A stretch of DNA of 39,897 nt from Streptomyces sulphureus DSM 40104. GTDB taxonomy: Bacteria; Actinomycetota; Actinomycetes; Streptomycetales; Streptomycetaceae. Under the pieces are notes generated by a model, which did not search any database, had not been told where the DNA came from, and saw nothing but the letters and a program-made list of their open reading frames with translations. Made by a program: the position numbers and the translations under genes. The DNA lies in the NCBI RefSeq assembly GCF_000381025.1, contig NZ_KB905829.1, positions 53,746 to 93,642 of the forward strand, given 5' to 3'. This document shows, in pieces, positions 7,757 to 16,585 of the stretch (the first letter of the stretch is position 1; each line of letters opens with the position of its first letter).

Positions 7757-9544
7757 ATGACGGCGGGTGACGTACTGCGTATCGGCAACGCCTCCGGCTT
7801 CTACGGCGATCGCTTCGAGGCGGTGGAGGAGATGCTCACCCAGGGCCCCCTCGACGTCCTCACGGGCGACTACCTGGCCGAGTTGACGATGCTGATCCTC
7901 GGGAAGGACCGCCTGAAGGACCCGCAGCGCGGCTATGCCAAGACGTTCCTCCGCCAGATGGAGACCGGGCTCGGCCTCGCACACGAGCGCGGAGTCCGGT
8001 TGGTTGCCAACGCGGGCGGCCTCAACCCGCGCGGACTCGCCGAACGCCTCGAGGAGTTGAGCGAACGGCTCGGCGTCCCGGCGAGAGTCGCCTACGTCGA
8101 GGGTGACGACCTCTCCGCACGAGGCTGGGGGGAGGGCGTGCTCACCGCCAACGCCTACCTCGGCGGAGCCGGCATCGCGGAGTGCCTGCGCGCCGGCGCG
8201 GACGTCGTGGTGACCGGGCGGGTGACGGACGCCGCGCTCGTCACGGGTGCGGCCGCGGCGCACTTCGGCTGGTACGAGCCCCCGTCCGGAACCGACGACC
8301 CGCCCCAGGAGTTCGCCCGCTACGCCGACGCCCTCGCCGGTGCAGTGGTGGCCGGACACCTCCTCGAGTGCGGGCCCCAGGTCACGGGCGGCAACTACGC
8401 TTTCTTCGCCGACGAGTTGGTCAGAGGGCGGGGCGTCGATGTACGCCGCCCCGGTTTCCCCGTCGCGGAGATCCACGCGGACGGCTCGGCCGTCCTCACC
8501 AAGCACCCGGACACAGGCGGCGCCGTCACCCGGGGAACGGTGACGGCGCAACTGCTCTACGAGACGGCGGGCGCCCGCTACTTCGGCCCCGACGTCACCG
8601 CGCGCCTCGACACGGTGCGCCTGGAGGAGGAGGGCCCCGACCGGGTCCGCGTCTCGCAGGTACGAGGCGAACCGCCCCCGCGCGCACTCAAGGTGGGGTT
8701 GACGAAACTCGGCGGGTACCGGAACGAGGTCGTCTTCGTCCTCACCGGCCTCGACGTCGAGGAGAAGGCCGCGCTCGTCCGCTCCCAGATGGAAGCGGTG
8801 CTCGTCGACAACCCGCCGGCGCAGGTGAGTTGGTCGCTCGCCCGTGCCCGGAGTGCCGAGGCGCCGGTGCAGGAGGAGGCGAGCGCGACCCTGCGTATGG
8901 TCGTGCGCGACCCGGACGCCGAGACGGTCGGCCGAGCGGTCAGCGGCGCGGCGATCGAGCTGGCGCTTGCAAGCATCCCGGGCTTCCACGTCACGGCGCC
9001 GCCGGGAAAGGGCGCGCCCTACGCAGTCTTCGAGACGGCCTGGACGCCCGCGGACGGCGTCGAACACATCGCCGTACTGCCCGGAGGCGCACGGCAGCCA
9101 GTGGCGCCCCTCTCGCACACCGGCGGAACGGAACCACTCCCGGAGCCGCCTCCGCCCGCTCCGCTCGCACCGGACGTGCCCCTGCGCGAGGCTCCGTTGG
9201 GGAGGCTCGTCGGCGCACGCAGCGGGGACAAGGGCGGGAGCGCGAACGTGGGGCTGTGGGCGCGGAACGGCAGCCAGTACGTCTGGCGGTGGATGGCCCA
9301 CGAGCTCACCGTGGAGCGGTTCCGGCAACTCCTGCCGGAGACGGCGGGGTTGGACGTGACGCGGCACGTCCTGCCGAACCTGCGCGCGCTGAACTTCGTC
9401 GTCGAGGGCATCCTCGGCGAGGGCGTCGCCTCGCAGTCCCGCTTCGATCCGCAGGGCAAGGCCCTGGGGGAGTGGCTGCGAGGGCGCCGACTCGCCGTCC
9501 CCGAATTCCTCCTGGACACAGTCGAGTTGCGCGGTGGCCGGTGA
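7757..9544 (+). CDS. AtuA-family acyclic terpene utilisation protein (DUF1446)
   Basis: A 595-aa protein with the AtuA architecture. The large N-terminal DUF1446 domain (about 1-440) opens VLRIGNASGFYGDRFEAVEE and carries ANAGGLNPRGLAERL and VTGRVTDAALVTGAAAAHFG. A C-terminal AtuA-like ferredoxin-fold domain (about 480-590) carries LVGARSGDKGGSANVGLWAR. AtuA proteins sit in citronellol/geraniol and some leucine/isovalerate clusters beside biotin carboxylases; their reaction is not well defined. I chose ATG 7757 for the SD GAAGGG 7 bases upstream; an in-frame GTG lies at 7751. It is first in a six-gene operon and likely sets its substrate class. Confidence 0.9.
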   Translation: MTAGDVLRIGNASGFYGDRFEAVEEMLTQGPLDVLTGDYLAELTMLILGKDRLKDPQRGYAKTFLRQMETGLGLAHERGVRLVANAGGLNPRGLAERLEELSERLGVPARVAYVEGDDLSARGWGEGVLTANAYLGGAGIAECLRAGADVVVTGRVTDAALVTGAAAAHFGWYEPPSGTDDPPQEFARYADALAGAVVAGHLLECGPQVTGGNYAFFADELVRGRGVDVRRPGFPVAEIHADGSAVLTKHPDTGGAVTRGTVTAQLLYETAGARYFGPDVTARLDTVRLEEEGPDRVRVSQVRGEPPPRALKVGLTKLGGYRNEVVFVLTGLDVEEKAALVRSQMEAVLVDNPPAQVSWSLARARSAEAPVQEEASATLRMVVRDPDAETVGRAVSGAAIELALASIPGFHVTAPPGKGAPYAVFETAWTPADGVEHIAVLPGGARQPVAPLSHTGGTEPLPEPPPPAPLAPDVPLREAPLGRLVGARSGDKGGSANVGLWARNGSQYVWRWMAHELTVERFRQLLPETAGLDVTRHVLPNLRALNFVVEGILGEGVASQSRFDPQGKALGEWLRGRRLAVPEFLLDTVELRGGR

Positions 9545-9629
9545 CCCGCGTCCCCGCACCGGCGCACGGTCGCAGGACGACGGCTCCGCACCCGTACCAC
9601 GTCCGCAACCCCCTCCCGAAGGTGGAGAC

Positions 9630-11237
9630 ATGAGCGCGCTGCACACCCGACTCGACCCGTCGAGCGAGGAGTTCGCCGGCCGACGCGCCGCGATGCTCGA
9701 CCGCCTCACCGAGTTGGAGACCGAGCACGCCAAGGCGCTCGCCGGCGGAGGCGAGAAGTACGTCGAACGTCACCGGGGCCGGGGCAAGTTGCCGGCTCGG
9801 GAGCGCGTGGAGCTGCTGCTCGACCCGGACACCCCTTTCCTCGAACTGTCGCCCCTCGCCGGCTGGGGCAGCGACTACACCGTCGGCGGCTCCCTCGTCG
9901 CCGGGATCGGAGTGGTCGCAGGCGTGGAATGCCTCGTCACCGCGAACGACCCGACGGTCAGGGGCGGCGCCAGCAACCCGTGGACGCTGCGGAAGGCGCT
10001 CCGTGCCAACGAGATCGCCTACGAGAACCGGCTTCCGTGCATCTCGCTCGTGGAGTCGGGCGGGGCCGACCTGCCGAGCCAGAAAGAGGTGTTCATACCC
10101 GGGGGCGCCCTGTTCCGCGATATCACGCGGCTCTCGGAGGCGGGCATCCCGACGGTCGCGGTCGTCTTCGGCAACTCGACGGCGGGCGGCGCCTACATCC
10201 CCGGCATGTCGGACCACGTCATCATGGTCAAGGAGCGCTCCAAGGTCTTCCTGGGCGGTCCTCCGCTGGTGAAGGAGGCGACGGGCGAGGACGCCGACGA
10301 GGAGGAGCTGGGCGGCGCCGAGATGCACGCCACGACCTCGGGCCTCGCCGACTACCTGGCGCTCGACGAGGAGGACGCGCTGCGCACCGCGCGCCGTGTG
10401 ATCGCCCGCCTCAACTGGCGGAAGGCGGACGAGGGGCCGCGCGTCGGCGCGGTCGTACGGGATCCGCTGTACCCGGAGGAGGACCTCCTCGGCGTGGTGC
10501 CCGAGGACCTCAAGGTGCCTTTCGACCCGCGCGAGGTGATCGCCCGCCTCGTCGACGCCTCGGAGTTCGACGAGTTCAAGCCGCGTTACGGACCGAGTCT
10601 GGTCACCGGGTGGGCGAAGCTGCACGGTTACCCGCTCGGCATCCTCGCCAACGCGCAGGGCGTGCTCTTCAGCGAGGAGGCACAGAAGGCGGCCCAGTTC
10701 ATCCAACTCGCCAACCAGCGGGACGTTCCGCTGCTCTTCCTGCACAACACCACGGGCTACATGGTGGGGACGGAGTACGAGCAGGGCGGCATCGTCAAGC
10801 ACGGGTCGATGATGATCAACGCCGTCTCCAACTCGAAGGTCCCCCACCTGTCGGTCCTGGTCGGCGCGAGTTACGGGGCCGGGCACTACGGGATGTGCGG
10901 CAGGGCGTACAACCCTCGGTTCCTCTTCGCCTGGCCGAGCGCCAAGTCGGCCGTGATGGGGCCGCAGCAGCTCGCGGGTGTCCTCTCCCGCGTGATGCGG
11001 CAGTCGGCGGCGGCCAAGGGGCGGCCCTTCGACGAGGAGGCGGACGCCGGGCTGCGGGCGATGGTGGAGGAGCAGGTGGAGAGCGAGTCGCTGCCGATGT
11101 TCCTCTCCGGTCGGCTCTACGACGACGGCGTGATCGACCCGCGCGACACCCGCACCGTCCTCGGCCTGTGCCTGTCCGCCATCCACACCGCCCCCGTGCA
11201 GGGTGCACGCGGCGGTTTCGGCATCTTCCGGATGTGA
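9630..11237 (+). CDS. Acyl-CoA carboxylase beta subunit (methylcrotonyl/geranoyl-CoA type)
   Basis: The carboxyltransferase half of a biotin-dependent acyl-CoA carboxylase, moving carboxyl from carboxybiotin to an acyl-CoA. The ATG at 9630 has the strong SD GGTGGAG and gives 535 aa, the length of methylcrotonyl-CoA carboxylase beta. Features include HRGRGKLPARERVELLLDPD, SLVESGGADLPSQKEVFIPG (the QxxVFP-like segment of MCC/GCC beta), the oxyanion region FGNSTAGGAYIPGMSDH and GASYGAGHYGMCGRAYNPRF. The Gly-Ala-Gly-His stretch is typical of MCC and geranoyl-CoA carboxylase rather than the propionyl type. The alpha subunit follows 12 bases later. Confidence 0.93.
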   Translation: MSALHTRLDPSSEEFAGRRAAMLDRLTELETEHAKALAGGGEKYVERHRGRGKLPARERVELLLDPDTPFLELSPLAGWGSDYTVGGSLVAGIGVVAGVECLVTANDPTVRGGASNPWTLRKALRANEIAYENRLPCISLVESGGADLPSQKEVFIPGGALFRDITRLSEAGIPTVAVVFGNSTAGGAYIPGMSDHVIMVKERSKVFLGGPPLVKEATGEDADEEELGGAEMHATTSGLADYLALDEEDALRTARRVIARLNWRKADEGPRVGAVVRDPLYPEEDLLGVVPEDLKVPFDPREVIARLVDASEFDEFKPRYGPSLVTGWAKLHGYPLGILANAQGVLFSEEAQKAAQFIQLANQRDVPLLFLHNTTGYMVGTEYEQGGIVKHGSMMINAVSNSKVPHLSVLVGASYGAGHYGMCGRAYNPRFLFAWPSAKSAVMGPQQLAGVLSRVMRQSAAAKGRPFDEEADAGLRAMVEEQVESESLPMFLSGRLYDDGVIDPRDTRTVLGLCLSAIHTAPVQGARGGFGIFRM

Positions 11238-11249
11238 GGCGTGAGTTCG

Positions 11250-13286
11250 ATGATCACTTCCGTACTCGTGGCAAACCGCGGGGAGATCGCCCGCAGGGTC
11301 TTCCGCACCTGCCGGGAGCTGGGGCTCGCCACCGTCGCCGTGCACTCCGACGCGGACGCCGAGGCCCTCCACGTACGCGGCGCCGACGCCGCCGTGCGCC
11401 TCCCGGGCACGGCCCCGGCCGACACGTACCTGCGCCGCGACCTGTTGGTGAAGGCGGCCCTCGACGCAGGCGCCGACGCGGTGCATCCCGGTTACGGATT
11501 CCTCTCCGAGAACGCGGATTTCGCTCGCGCGGTGATCGAGGCAGGGCTGGTCTGGATCGGTCCGCCGCCGGAGGCGATCGAGGCGATGGCTTTCAAGACC
11601 CGCGCCAAGGAGCTGATGCGCGCCGCCGGCGTACCACTGCTTGAGCCCGTGCCCGCGGGTGAGGCCGACGCCGGGAGGCTGCCGTTGCTGGTGAAGGCGT
11701 CGGCGGGCGGGGGCGGACGCGGTATGCGCGTGGTGCGCCGGCTCGCGGATCTGCCGGACGAGATCGCTGCCGCGCAGTCGGAGGCTGCCGGCGCCTTCGG
11801 GGACGGCGAGGTCTTCGTCGAGCCGTACCTGGAGCGGGCGCGCCACGTCGAAGTGCAGGTCCTCGCGGACGGGGAGGGCACCGTGTGGGTGCTGGGCACC
11901 CGAGACTGCTCGCTACAGCGCAGGCACCAGAAGGTCGTCGAGGAGGCGCCGGCGCCCGGACTCGACGAGGAGCGCACGGAAGCGCTGCACCGGGCGGCCG
12001 AGGAAGCAGCGCGCGCCGTCGGCTACCGGTCCGCAGGGACGGTGGAGTTCCTCGTCCCCACCGGAGACGGCGGCCCGTACTTCCTGGAGATGAACACCAG
12101 GCTTCAGGTGGAGCACCCCGTCACCGAGTGCGTGCACCGCGTGGATCTCGTGGCGGAGCAGGTCAGGATCGCCGAGGGACGGAGCCTCGACGCCGCCGGG
12201 CCGCCCCCGGCACAGGGGCACGCCGTCGAGGCGAGGCTCTATGCGGAGGATCCGGCGCGCGGCTGGCAGCCGCAGACCGGCGAGGTTCTCCACCTCAACG
12301 TCCCGGACGCCACCGAGGGCACGGGCGGCCACCGGCATCCCGACGCCTCAACTCCCGTGCTGCCGTGGAGAGTCGGGGAACACTCGGGCCTGCGGCTCGA
12401 CACCGGCGTCACCGCGGGCAGCGAGATCGGCACCGCCTACGATCCGATGCTCGCCAAGGTGATCGCCTGGGCACCCGAGCGCCGTGACGCCGTGCGCCTC
12501 CTCGCCGACGCCCTGGCACGGGCGCGCATCCACGGCCCCGCGACCAACCGCGAGCTGCTCGTACGCTCCCTGCGCCACCCGGAGTTCACCTCGGGCGCCT
12601 TCGACACCGGCTTCTACGAGCGCCATCTCGCCTCCCTCACCGAGGAGTTGGTGGGTGCCCGAGAGGACCGGCGCACCGCAGCCCTCGCAGCCGCACTCGC
12701 CGACGCGGCCGCGCGCACCGGCGCGCCCGAGGGGCCCGGGCGCCCGCCCGCGGTACGGATCGGCGGCTGGCGCAACGTGCCCTCCCAACCGCAGGTGAAG
12801 ACCTACCGCGCGGAGCCAGCGGGTGAGGAGCCGGAAGAGGTCGAGGTGCGCTACCGGCTCACGCGGCAGGGTCTCCTCGCCGACGCCCATCCGGCGGTAC
12901 GCCTCCTGTCGGCGGCACCGGACGGCGTCTGCCTCGAACTCGACGGTGTACGCCGGGAGTTCGCCGTCGCGCGCTACGGGGAGCGGATTCATGTCGACTC
13001 CGCGGCCGGCTCGTACGCTTTCACCGCGCTGCCCCGGCTTCCCGAGCCGGAGCCGGAGCGTCGTCCCGGCTCGCTCGTGGCGCCGATGCCGGGGACGGTG
13101 GTGCGGGTCGCGGACGGCCTCGTCGTCGGCGACCGGGTGGCCGCCGGGCAGCCGCTGCTCTGGTTGGAGGCGATGAAGATGGAGCACGAGGTGGCCGCGC
13201 CCGTGTCCGGGGTGCTGACGGTGCTCGACGTCGAGCCCGGACGGCAGGTCGAGATGGGCGCGGTGCTGGCGGTCGTCGACGAGTGA
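11250..13286 (+). CDS. Acyl-CoA carboxylase alpha subunit (biotin carboxylase + BCCP)
   Basis: A 678-aa protein that carboxylates its own biotin using ATP and bicarbonate. The biotin-carboxylase N-domain opens SVLVANRGEIARRVFRTCRE. The ATP-grasp region has KASAGGGGRGMRVV and EMNTRLQVEHPVTE. A linker/BT domain follows, then a C-terminal biotinyl domain with the biotinylation site EAMKMEHEVAAPVSG (the Lys of MKM). I chose ATG 11250 over GTG 11241 because GAGG at the preceding stop is 10 bases from 11250 and only 1 from 11241. It pairs with the beta subunit just upstream. Confidence 0.94.
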   Translation: MITSVLVANRGEIARRVFRTCRELGLATVAVHSDADAEALHVRGADAAVRLPGTAPADTYLRRDLLVKAALDAGADAVHPGYGFLSENADFARAVIEAGLVWIGPPPEAIEAMAFKTRAKELMRAAGVPLLEPVPAGEADAGRLPLLVKASAGGGGRGMRVVRRLADLPDEIAAAQSEAAGAFGDGEVFVEPYLERARHVEVQVLADGEGTVWVLGTRDCSLQRRHQKVVEEAPAPGLDEERTEALHRAAEEAARAVGYRSAGTVEFLVPTGDGGPYFLEMNTRLQVEHPVTECVHRVDLVAEQVRIAEGRSLDAAGPPPAQGHAVEARLYAEDPARGWQPQTGEVLHLNVPDATEGTGGHRHPDASTPVLPWRVGEHSGLRLDTGVTAGSEIGTAYDPMLAKVIAWAPERRDAVRLLADALARARIHGPATNRELLVRSLRHPEFTSGAFDTGFYERHLASLTEELVGAREDRRTAALAAALADAAARTGAPEGPGRPPAVRIGGWRNVPSQPQVKTYRAEPAGEEPEEVEVRYRLTRQGLLADAHPAVRLLSAAPDGVCLELDGVRREFAVARYGERIHVDSAAGSYAFTALPRLPEPEPERRPGSLVAPMPGTVVRVADGLVVGDRVAAGQPLLWLEAMKMEHEVAAPVSGVLTVLDVEPGRQVEMGAVLAVVDE

Positions 13287-13374
13287 CGGCCGCCGCGACG
13301 CGCGCAAGTGAGTCGGGAGCACGAGCGGGGCGCCACGTCGGGGCCCCGTCCCACGAGAGGACCGGAGGCGAACC

Positions 13375-14544
13375 ATGAGCCCAACTGATCTGCTGGACAC
13401 GGAGGAACAGCGCGCGCTGCGCGCCTCGGTCGCGGCACTCGGCGGGCGCTACGGGTGGGGGTACCTCACCTCGGCCGTCGAAGACGGGCGCAGCGTCGAC
13501 GAGTTGTGGCGCGAGGCGGGGAAGCTCGGATACCTGGGTGTCAACCTGCCCGAGGAGTACGGGGGCGGGGGCGCCGGCATGGTGGAACTCTCCCTGGTGC
13601 TGGAGGAGTTGGGTGCCGCCGGCTGCCCCCTGCTGATGATGGTCGTCTCTCCCGCCATCTGCGGGACGGTGCTCGCCAGGTTCGGCACCGAGGAGCAGAA
13701 GCGGGCCTGGATACCGGGACTCTGCGACGGCAGCCGCAAGATGGCCTTCGGCATCACCGAGCCCGACGCGGGCTCCAACTCGCACCGCATCACCACGACC
13801 GCCCGCCGCAGGCAAGACGGCGGGTGGGTGCTCGACGGGCGCAAGGTCTTCATCTCGGGCGTCGACATCGCCGACGCCACGCTCATCGTCGGCCGCACGG
13901 AGGACTCCCGCACGGGGAAGCTGAAGCCGTGCCTGTTCATCGTCCCGCGCGACACCCCCGGGTTCACGCGGAGCCAGATCGACATGGAGGTCAACGCGGC
14001 CGAGAAGCAGTTCGAACTTGTCCTCGATGGCGTGGAGTTGCCGCCGGAGGCGCTCGTCGGGGACGAGGACGCCGGACTCCTCCAGCTCTTCGCAGGGCTC
14101 AACCCGGAGCGCATCATGACGGCGGCGTTCGCCATCGGCATGGGCAGGTACGCGCTGGGCAGGGCCCTGGAGTACGCCCGGGAACGGCAGGTGTGGAAGA
14201 CGCCGATCGGTGCGCACCAGGCGATCGCGCACCCGCTCGCGCAGGCCCATATCGAACTCGAACAGGCCAAGTTGATGATGCGCAAGGCCGCTCTCCTCTA
14301 CGACGCGGGGGACGACGTCGGCGCCGGGGAGGCGGCGAACATGGCCAAGTACGCCGCGGGCGAGGCGTCCGTCCACGCCGTCGACCAGGCGGTGCACACC
14401 CTCGGCGGCAACGGCCTCACCCGCGAGTACGGCATCGGCGCGCTGATCACGGCGGCCCGGGTGGCGCGGATCGCGCCGGTGAGCCGGGAGATGATCCTGA
14501 ACTACGTGTCCCATCAGACGCTCGGACTGCCCAAGTCGTACTGA
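13375..14544 (+). CDS. Acyl-CoA dehydrogenase, branched-chain (isovaleryl/citronellyl type)
   Basis: A 389-aa FAD-dependent acyl-CoA dehydrogenase that forms the 2,3-enoyl-CoA. Family marks are FGITEPDAGSNSHRITTTA (FAD/substrate loop), QVWKTPIGAHQAIAHPLA and the FAD-site LGGNGLTREYGI. The usual C-terminal catalytic Glu position is Arg371 (ARIAPVSREM). A Glu lies instead at residue 245 in LNPERIM, the helix-G position used by isovaleryl- and long-chain acyl-CoA dehydrogenases. That suits a branched substrate carboxylated by the neighbouring enzyme. The ATG has a strong SD, GGAGGC. It sits fourth in the AtuA operon. Confidence 0.92.
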   Translation: MSPTDLLDTEEQRALRASVAALGGRYGWGYLTSAVEDGRSVDELWREAGKLGYLGVNLPEEYGGGGAGMVELSLVLEELGAAGCPLLMMVVSPAICGTVLARFGTEEQKRAWIPGLCDGSRKMAFGITEPDAGSNSHRITTTARRRQDGGWVLDGRKVFISGVDIADATLIVGRTEDSRTGKLKPCLFIVPRDTPGFTRSQIDMEVNAAEKQFELVLDGVELPPEALVGDEDAGLLQLFAGLNPERIMTAAFAIGMGRYALGRALEYARERQVWKTPIGAHQAIAHPLAQAHIELEQAKLMMRKAALLYDAGDDVGAGEAANMAKYAAGEASVHAVDQAVHTLGGNGLTREYGIGALITAARVARIAPVSREMILNYVSHQTLGLPKSY

Positions 14545-14617
14545 ATCGCGGCAACTTGCCCGCGCGGAGGGCGGCCCGGCCGCCGACCCGTCCGCCACGC
14601 ACCGGAGCGGAGGAGCT

Positions 14618-15433
14618 GTGGAGCTCGTACACCTGGCCGTCGGCGACGGCGTCGCCACCCTCACCCTCGACTCACCGCACAACCGCAACGCCCTCTCGAC
14701 GCAGCTCGTCGGCGAGCTCTACGAGGCGCTCGCCACCGCTGAGCGCGACCCCGGTGTACGCGCCGTGGTGCTGACGCACACCGGTAGCACGTTCTGCGCC
14801 GGAGCCGACCTCACGGAAGCCGCCGACGATCCGACGGCGGGACCCCGCGGCCTCGCCGAGCTGCTCCGCTACCTCGTCGCCTGCCCCAAGCCCGTGGTCG
14901 CCAACGTCGACGGGCACGTGCGGGCCGGCGGGACCGGGCTGTTGGGGGCGTGCGACATCGCGGTGGCGGGCCCCGCCTCGACCTTCGCCTTCACGGAGGC
15001 GCGCATCGGCGTCGCGCCCGCCGTCATCTCCATGACCGTCCTTCCCAAGCTCCAACCCCGCGCGGCAGCCCGCTACTTCCTCACAGGAGAGCGCTTCGGC
15101 GCGGAGGAGGCGGCGCGCATCGGCCTCGTGACGCTCGCCGCCGAAGAGCCGGACGCGGCGCTCGGGCCCGTACTCGACGGGCTGCGGCGCGGCGGTCCGC
15201 AGGGGCTCGCCGAGTCGAAACGGCTGGTCACGGCCGATGTGCTGCGCCGCTTCGACGAGGACACCGGTACCCTCGCCGAGTTGTCGGCGCGGCTCTTCGC
15301 CTCGGCGGAGGCCCGCGAGGGCATCACCGCATTCCTCGAACGACGGGAACCCGCATGGGCCTCGACCACCACAGGCGAACCGCCACAGCCCACGACGATG
15401 CCCGACGACGGGCGCACGGCCCCGCCGGACTGA
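14618..15433 (+). CDS. Enoyl-CoA hydratase (methylglutaconyl or isohexenylglutaconyl type)
   Basis: A 271-aa crotonase-family protein. The oxyanion-hole pieces are FCAGADLTEA and GHVRAGGTGLLGACDIAVA. Glu in AFTEARIGVAPAVISM is the single catalytic Glu expected of a hydratase acting on a carboxylated, branched enoyl-CoA. The GTG at 14618 has GGAGCGGAGGAG just upstream. A Pro/Thr-rich tail follows about residue 250. Given its neighbours (acyl-CoA dehydrogenase, carboxylase, AtuA) it likely hydrates the carboxylase product. No HMG-CoA lyase-like gene is in the window. Confidence 0.88.
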   Translation: MELVHLAVGDGVATLTLDSPHNRNALSTQLVGELYEALATAERDPGVRAVVLTHTGSTFCAGADLTEAADDPTAGPRGLAELLRYLVACPKPVVANVDGHVRAGGTGLLGACDIAVAGPASTFAFTEARIGVAPAVISMTVLPKLQPRAAARYFLTGERFGAEEAARIGLVTLAAEEPDAALGPVLDGLRRGGPQGLAESKRLVTADVLRRFDEDTGTLAELSARLFASAEAREGITAFLERREPAWASTTTGEPPQPTTMPDDGRTAPPD

Positions 15434-15515
15434 CGCGGCGCGGCACGGCGCCGGACCGTCGTCGGCGCGCCCGCGCGGCCGGCCGCGGCACGGTGTTCCT
15501 GGCCGGGGCCGAACG

Positions 15516-16121
15516 ATGAGCGCCCGAGGTGCCGAGCCCAAGCAGGACCGGAGCCGCGCCACCAGGCAGCGGCTGCTGGAGTCGGCCGTGACCTGCCTCG
15601 CCGAACTGGGTTGGGCCGGCAGCACGGTGAGCGTCGTCGCGGAGCACGCCGGGGTCTCGCGCGGCGCGGCGCAGCACCACTTTCCGACGAGGGAGGACCT
15701 CTTCACCGGCGCCGTGGAGTTCGTCGCGGAAGAGCGCTCCCGTGCGCTGCGGGAACTCCCCATGCCGGAGACGGTGCCGGCCGCCGTCGACACGATCGTC
15801 AATCTCTACACCGGTTCGCTCTTCCGCGCGGCTCTCCACCTGTGGGTCGCGGCGAGCAACGAGCCGCAACTCGGGCCGCGTGTGACGGCGTTGGAGGCGA
15901 GGATCGGCCGGGAGACGCACCGGATGGCGCTCTCGCTCCTCGGCGCCGACGAGCGCACGCCCGGCGTACGGGAAACGGTGCAGGGCCTCCTCGACATGGC
16001 CCGCGGGCTCGGGCTGGCGAACCTGCTCACCGATGACCGTGCGCGGCGTGAACACGTCGTCCGGGAGTGGGCGGTGCTCGTGGAGCGCGCTCTGGGGGGC
16101 GGGGTGGGGCGGTCGGAGTAA
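15516..16121 (+). CDS. TetR-family repressor of the AtuA operon (predicted)
   Basis: A 201-aa regulator. The N-terminal helix-turn-helix is at about residues 12-58 (TRQRLLESAVTCLAELGW, then VSVVAEHAGVSRGAAQHHF). The rest is a ligand-binding domain that fits a TetR C-terminal fold. It is the last gene of the co-directional run 7757-16121, 82 bases after the hydratase, so it is probably self-regulated through the palindrome at 7681-7694, perhaps with an acyl-CoA inducer. The last coding bases are extremely G-rich, and G-rich 11-mers follow the stop. Confidence 0.9.
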   Translation: MSARGAEPKQDRSRATRQRLLESAVTCLAELGWAGSTVSVVAEHAGVSRGAAQHHFPTREDLFTGAVEFVAEERSRALRELPMPETVPAAVDTIVNLYTGSLFRAALHLWVAASNEPQLGPRVTALEARIGRETHRMALSLLGADERTPGVRETVQGLLDMARGLGLANLLTDDRARREHVVREWAVLVERALGGGVGRSE

Positions 16122-16138
16122 GGATTCGGTCGGGGGGG

Positions 16139-16171
16139 CGTTCGGGGGGCGTTCGGGAGGCGTTCGGGGGT
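16139..16171 (+). repeat. G-rich 11-bp tandem repeat (3 units)
   Basis: Three units of CGTTCGGGGGG, CGTTCGGGAGG and CGTTCGGGGGT, 17 bases after the TetR stop. With G-runs at the gene end (GGGGGGCGGGGTGGGG at 16094-16109), the sense strand is quadruplex-prone. It is another G-rich tandem repeat 3' of a gene, of different unit from the heptads. The span 16172-16452 beyond it is noncoding by codon bias. Confidence 0.85.
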
Positions 16172-16376
16172 GCGGTCCGTTTGGGGCGGGGTCGGCTGTC
16201 GGGCGTGCGGTCAGGATGCTGCACGTGCGGGTGGCGATGGTGGTAGCTGGGGTGCCCGTCCTGGCTTCGAAAGTGGGGCCGTCTCCGTGGTCGGCGGGAT
16301 GGCGTGGTCGGTGAGTGCGGGTAGCTCCCTGGGATTTGAGGGCGAACTCCGGGGCGGTTCCGTCGAATTGAAGGGT

Positions 16377-16396
16377 GCGCCCCGAGCTTCGGGCGC
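16377..16396. terminator. Hairpin in the TetR/citrate-synthase convergent gap
   Basis: GCGCCC(C)GA pairs with TCGGGCGC around loop GCT, an 8-bp stem with one bulged C. It is a possible terminator for the AtuA operon, about 256 bases after the TetR stop. Confidence 0.4.
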
Positions 16397-16452
16397 CGGA
16401 CTGCAGGGTCGGTGTCTGTTTTCGGGGGCGAGCTTCCGGGGCGCTGAGGTTT

Positions 16453-16585
16453 GCGCTCCGGGCTCCGGGCTCCGAGCCCCGGGCTCCGAGCCCCGAGCCC
16501 CGAGCCCCGAGCTCCGAGCCCCGAGCCCCGAACGCGGAGCCCCGAGCCCCGAGCCCCGAGCTCCGAGCCCCGAACCCCGAACCAG
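16453..16585 (-). repeat. GGGGCTC heptad array 3, 19 units with variants
   Basis: Nineteen 7-bp units in unbroken register up to the base before the citrate synthase stop codon (complement of CTA at 16586-16588). On plus the units are GAGCCCC (10), GGGCTCC (3), GAGCTCC (2) and single GCGCTCC, GAACGCG, GAACCCC and GAACCAG. In the gene's sense it reads GGGGCTC with variants. The outer units degenerate by substitution only, with no length changes. Neighbouring GGGCTCC/GAGCCCC units can also form small hairpins. Confidence 0.95.
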
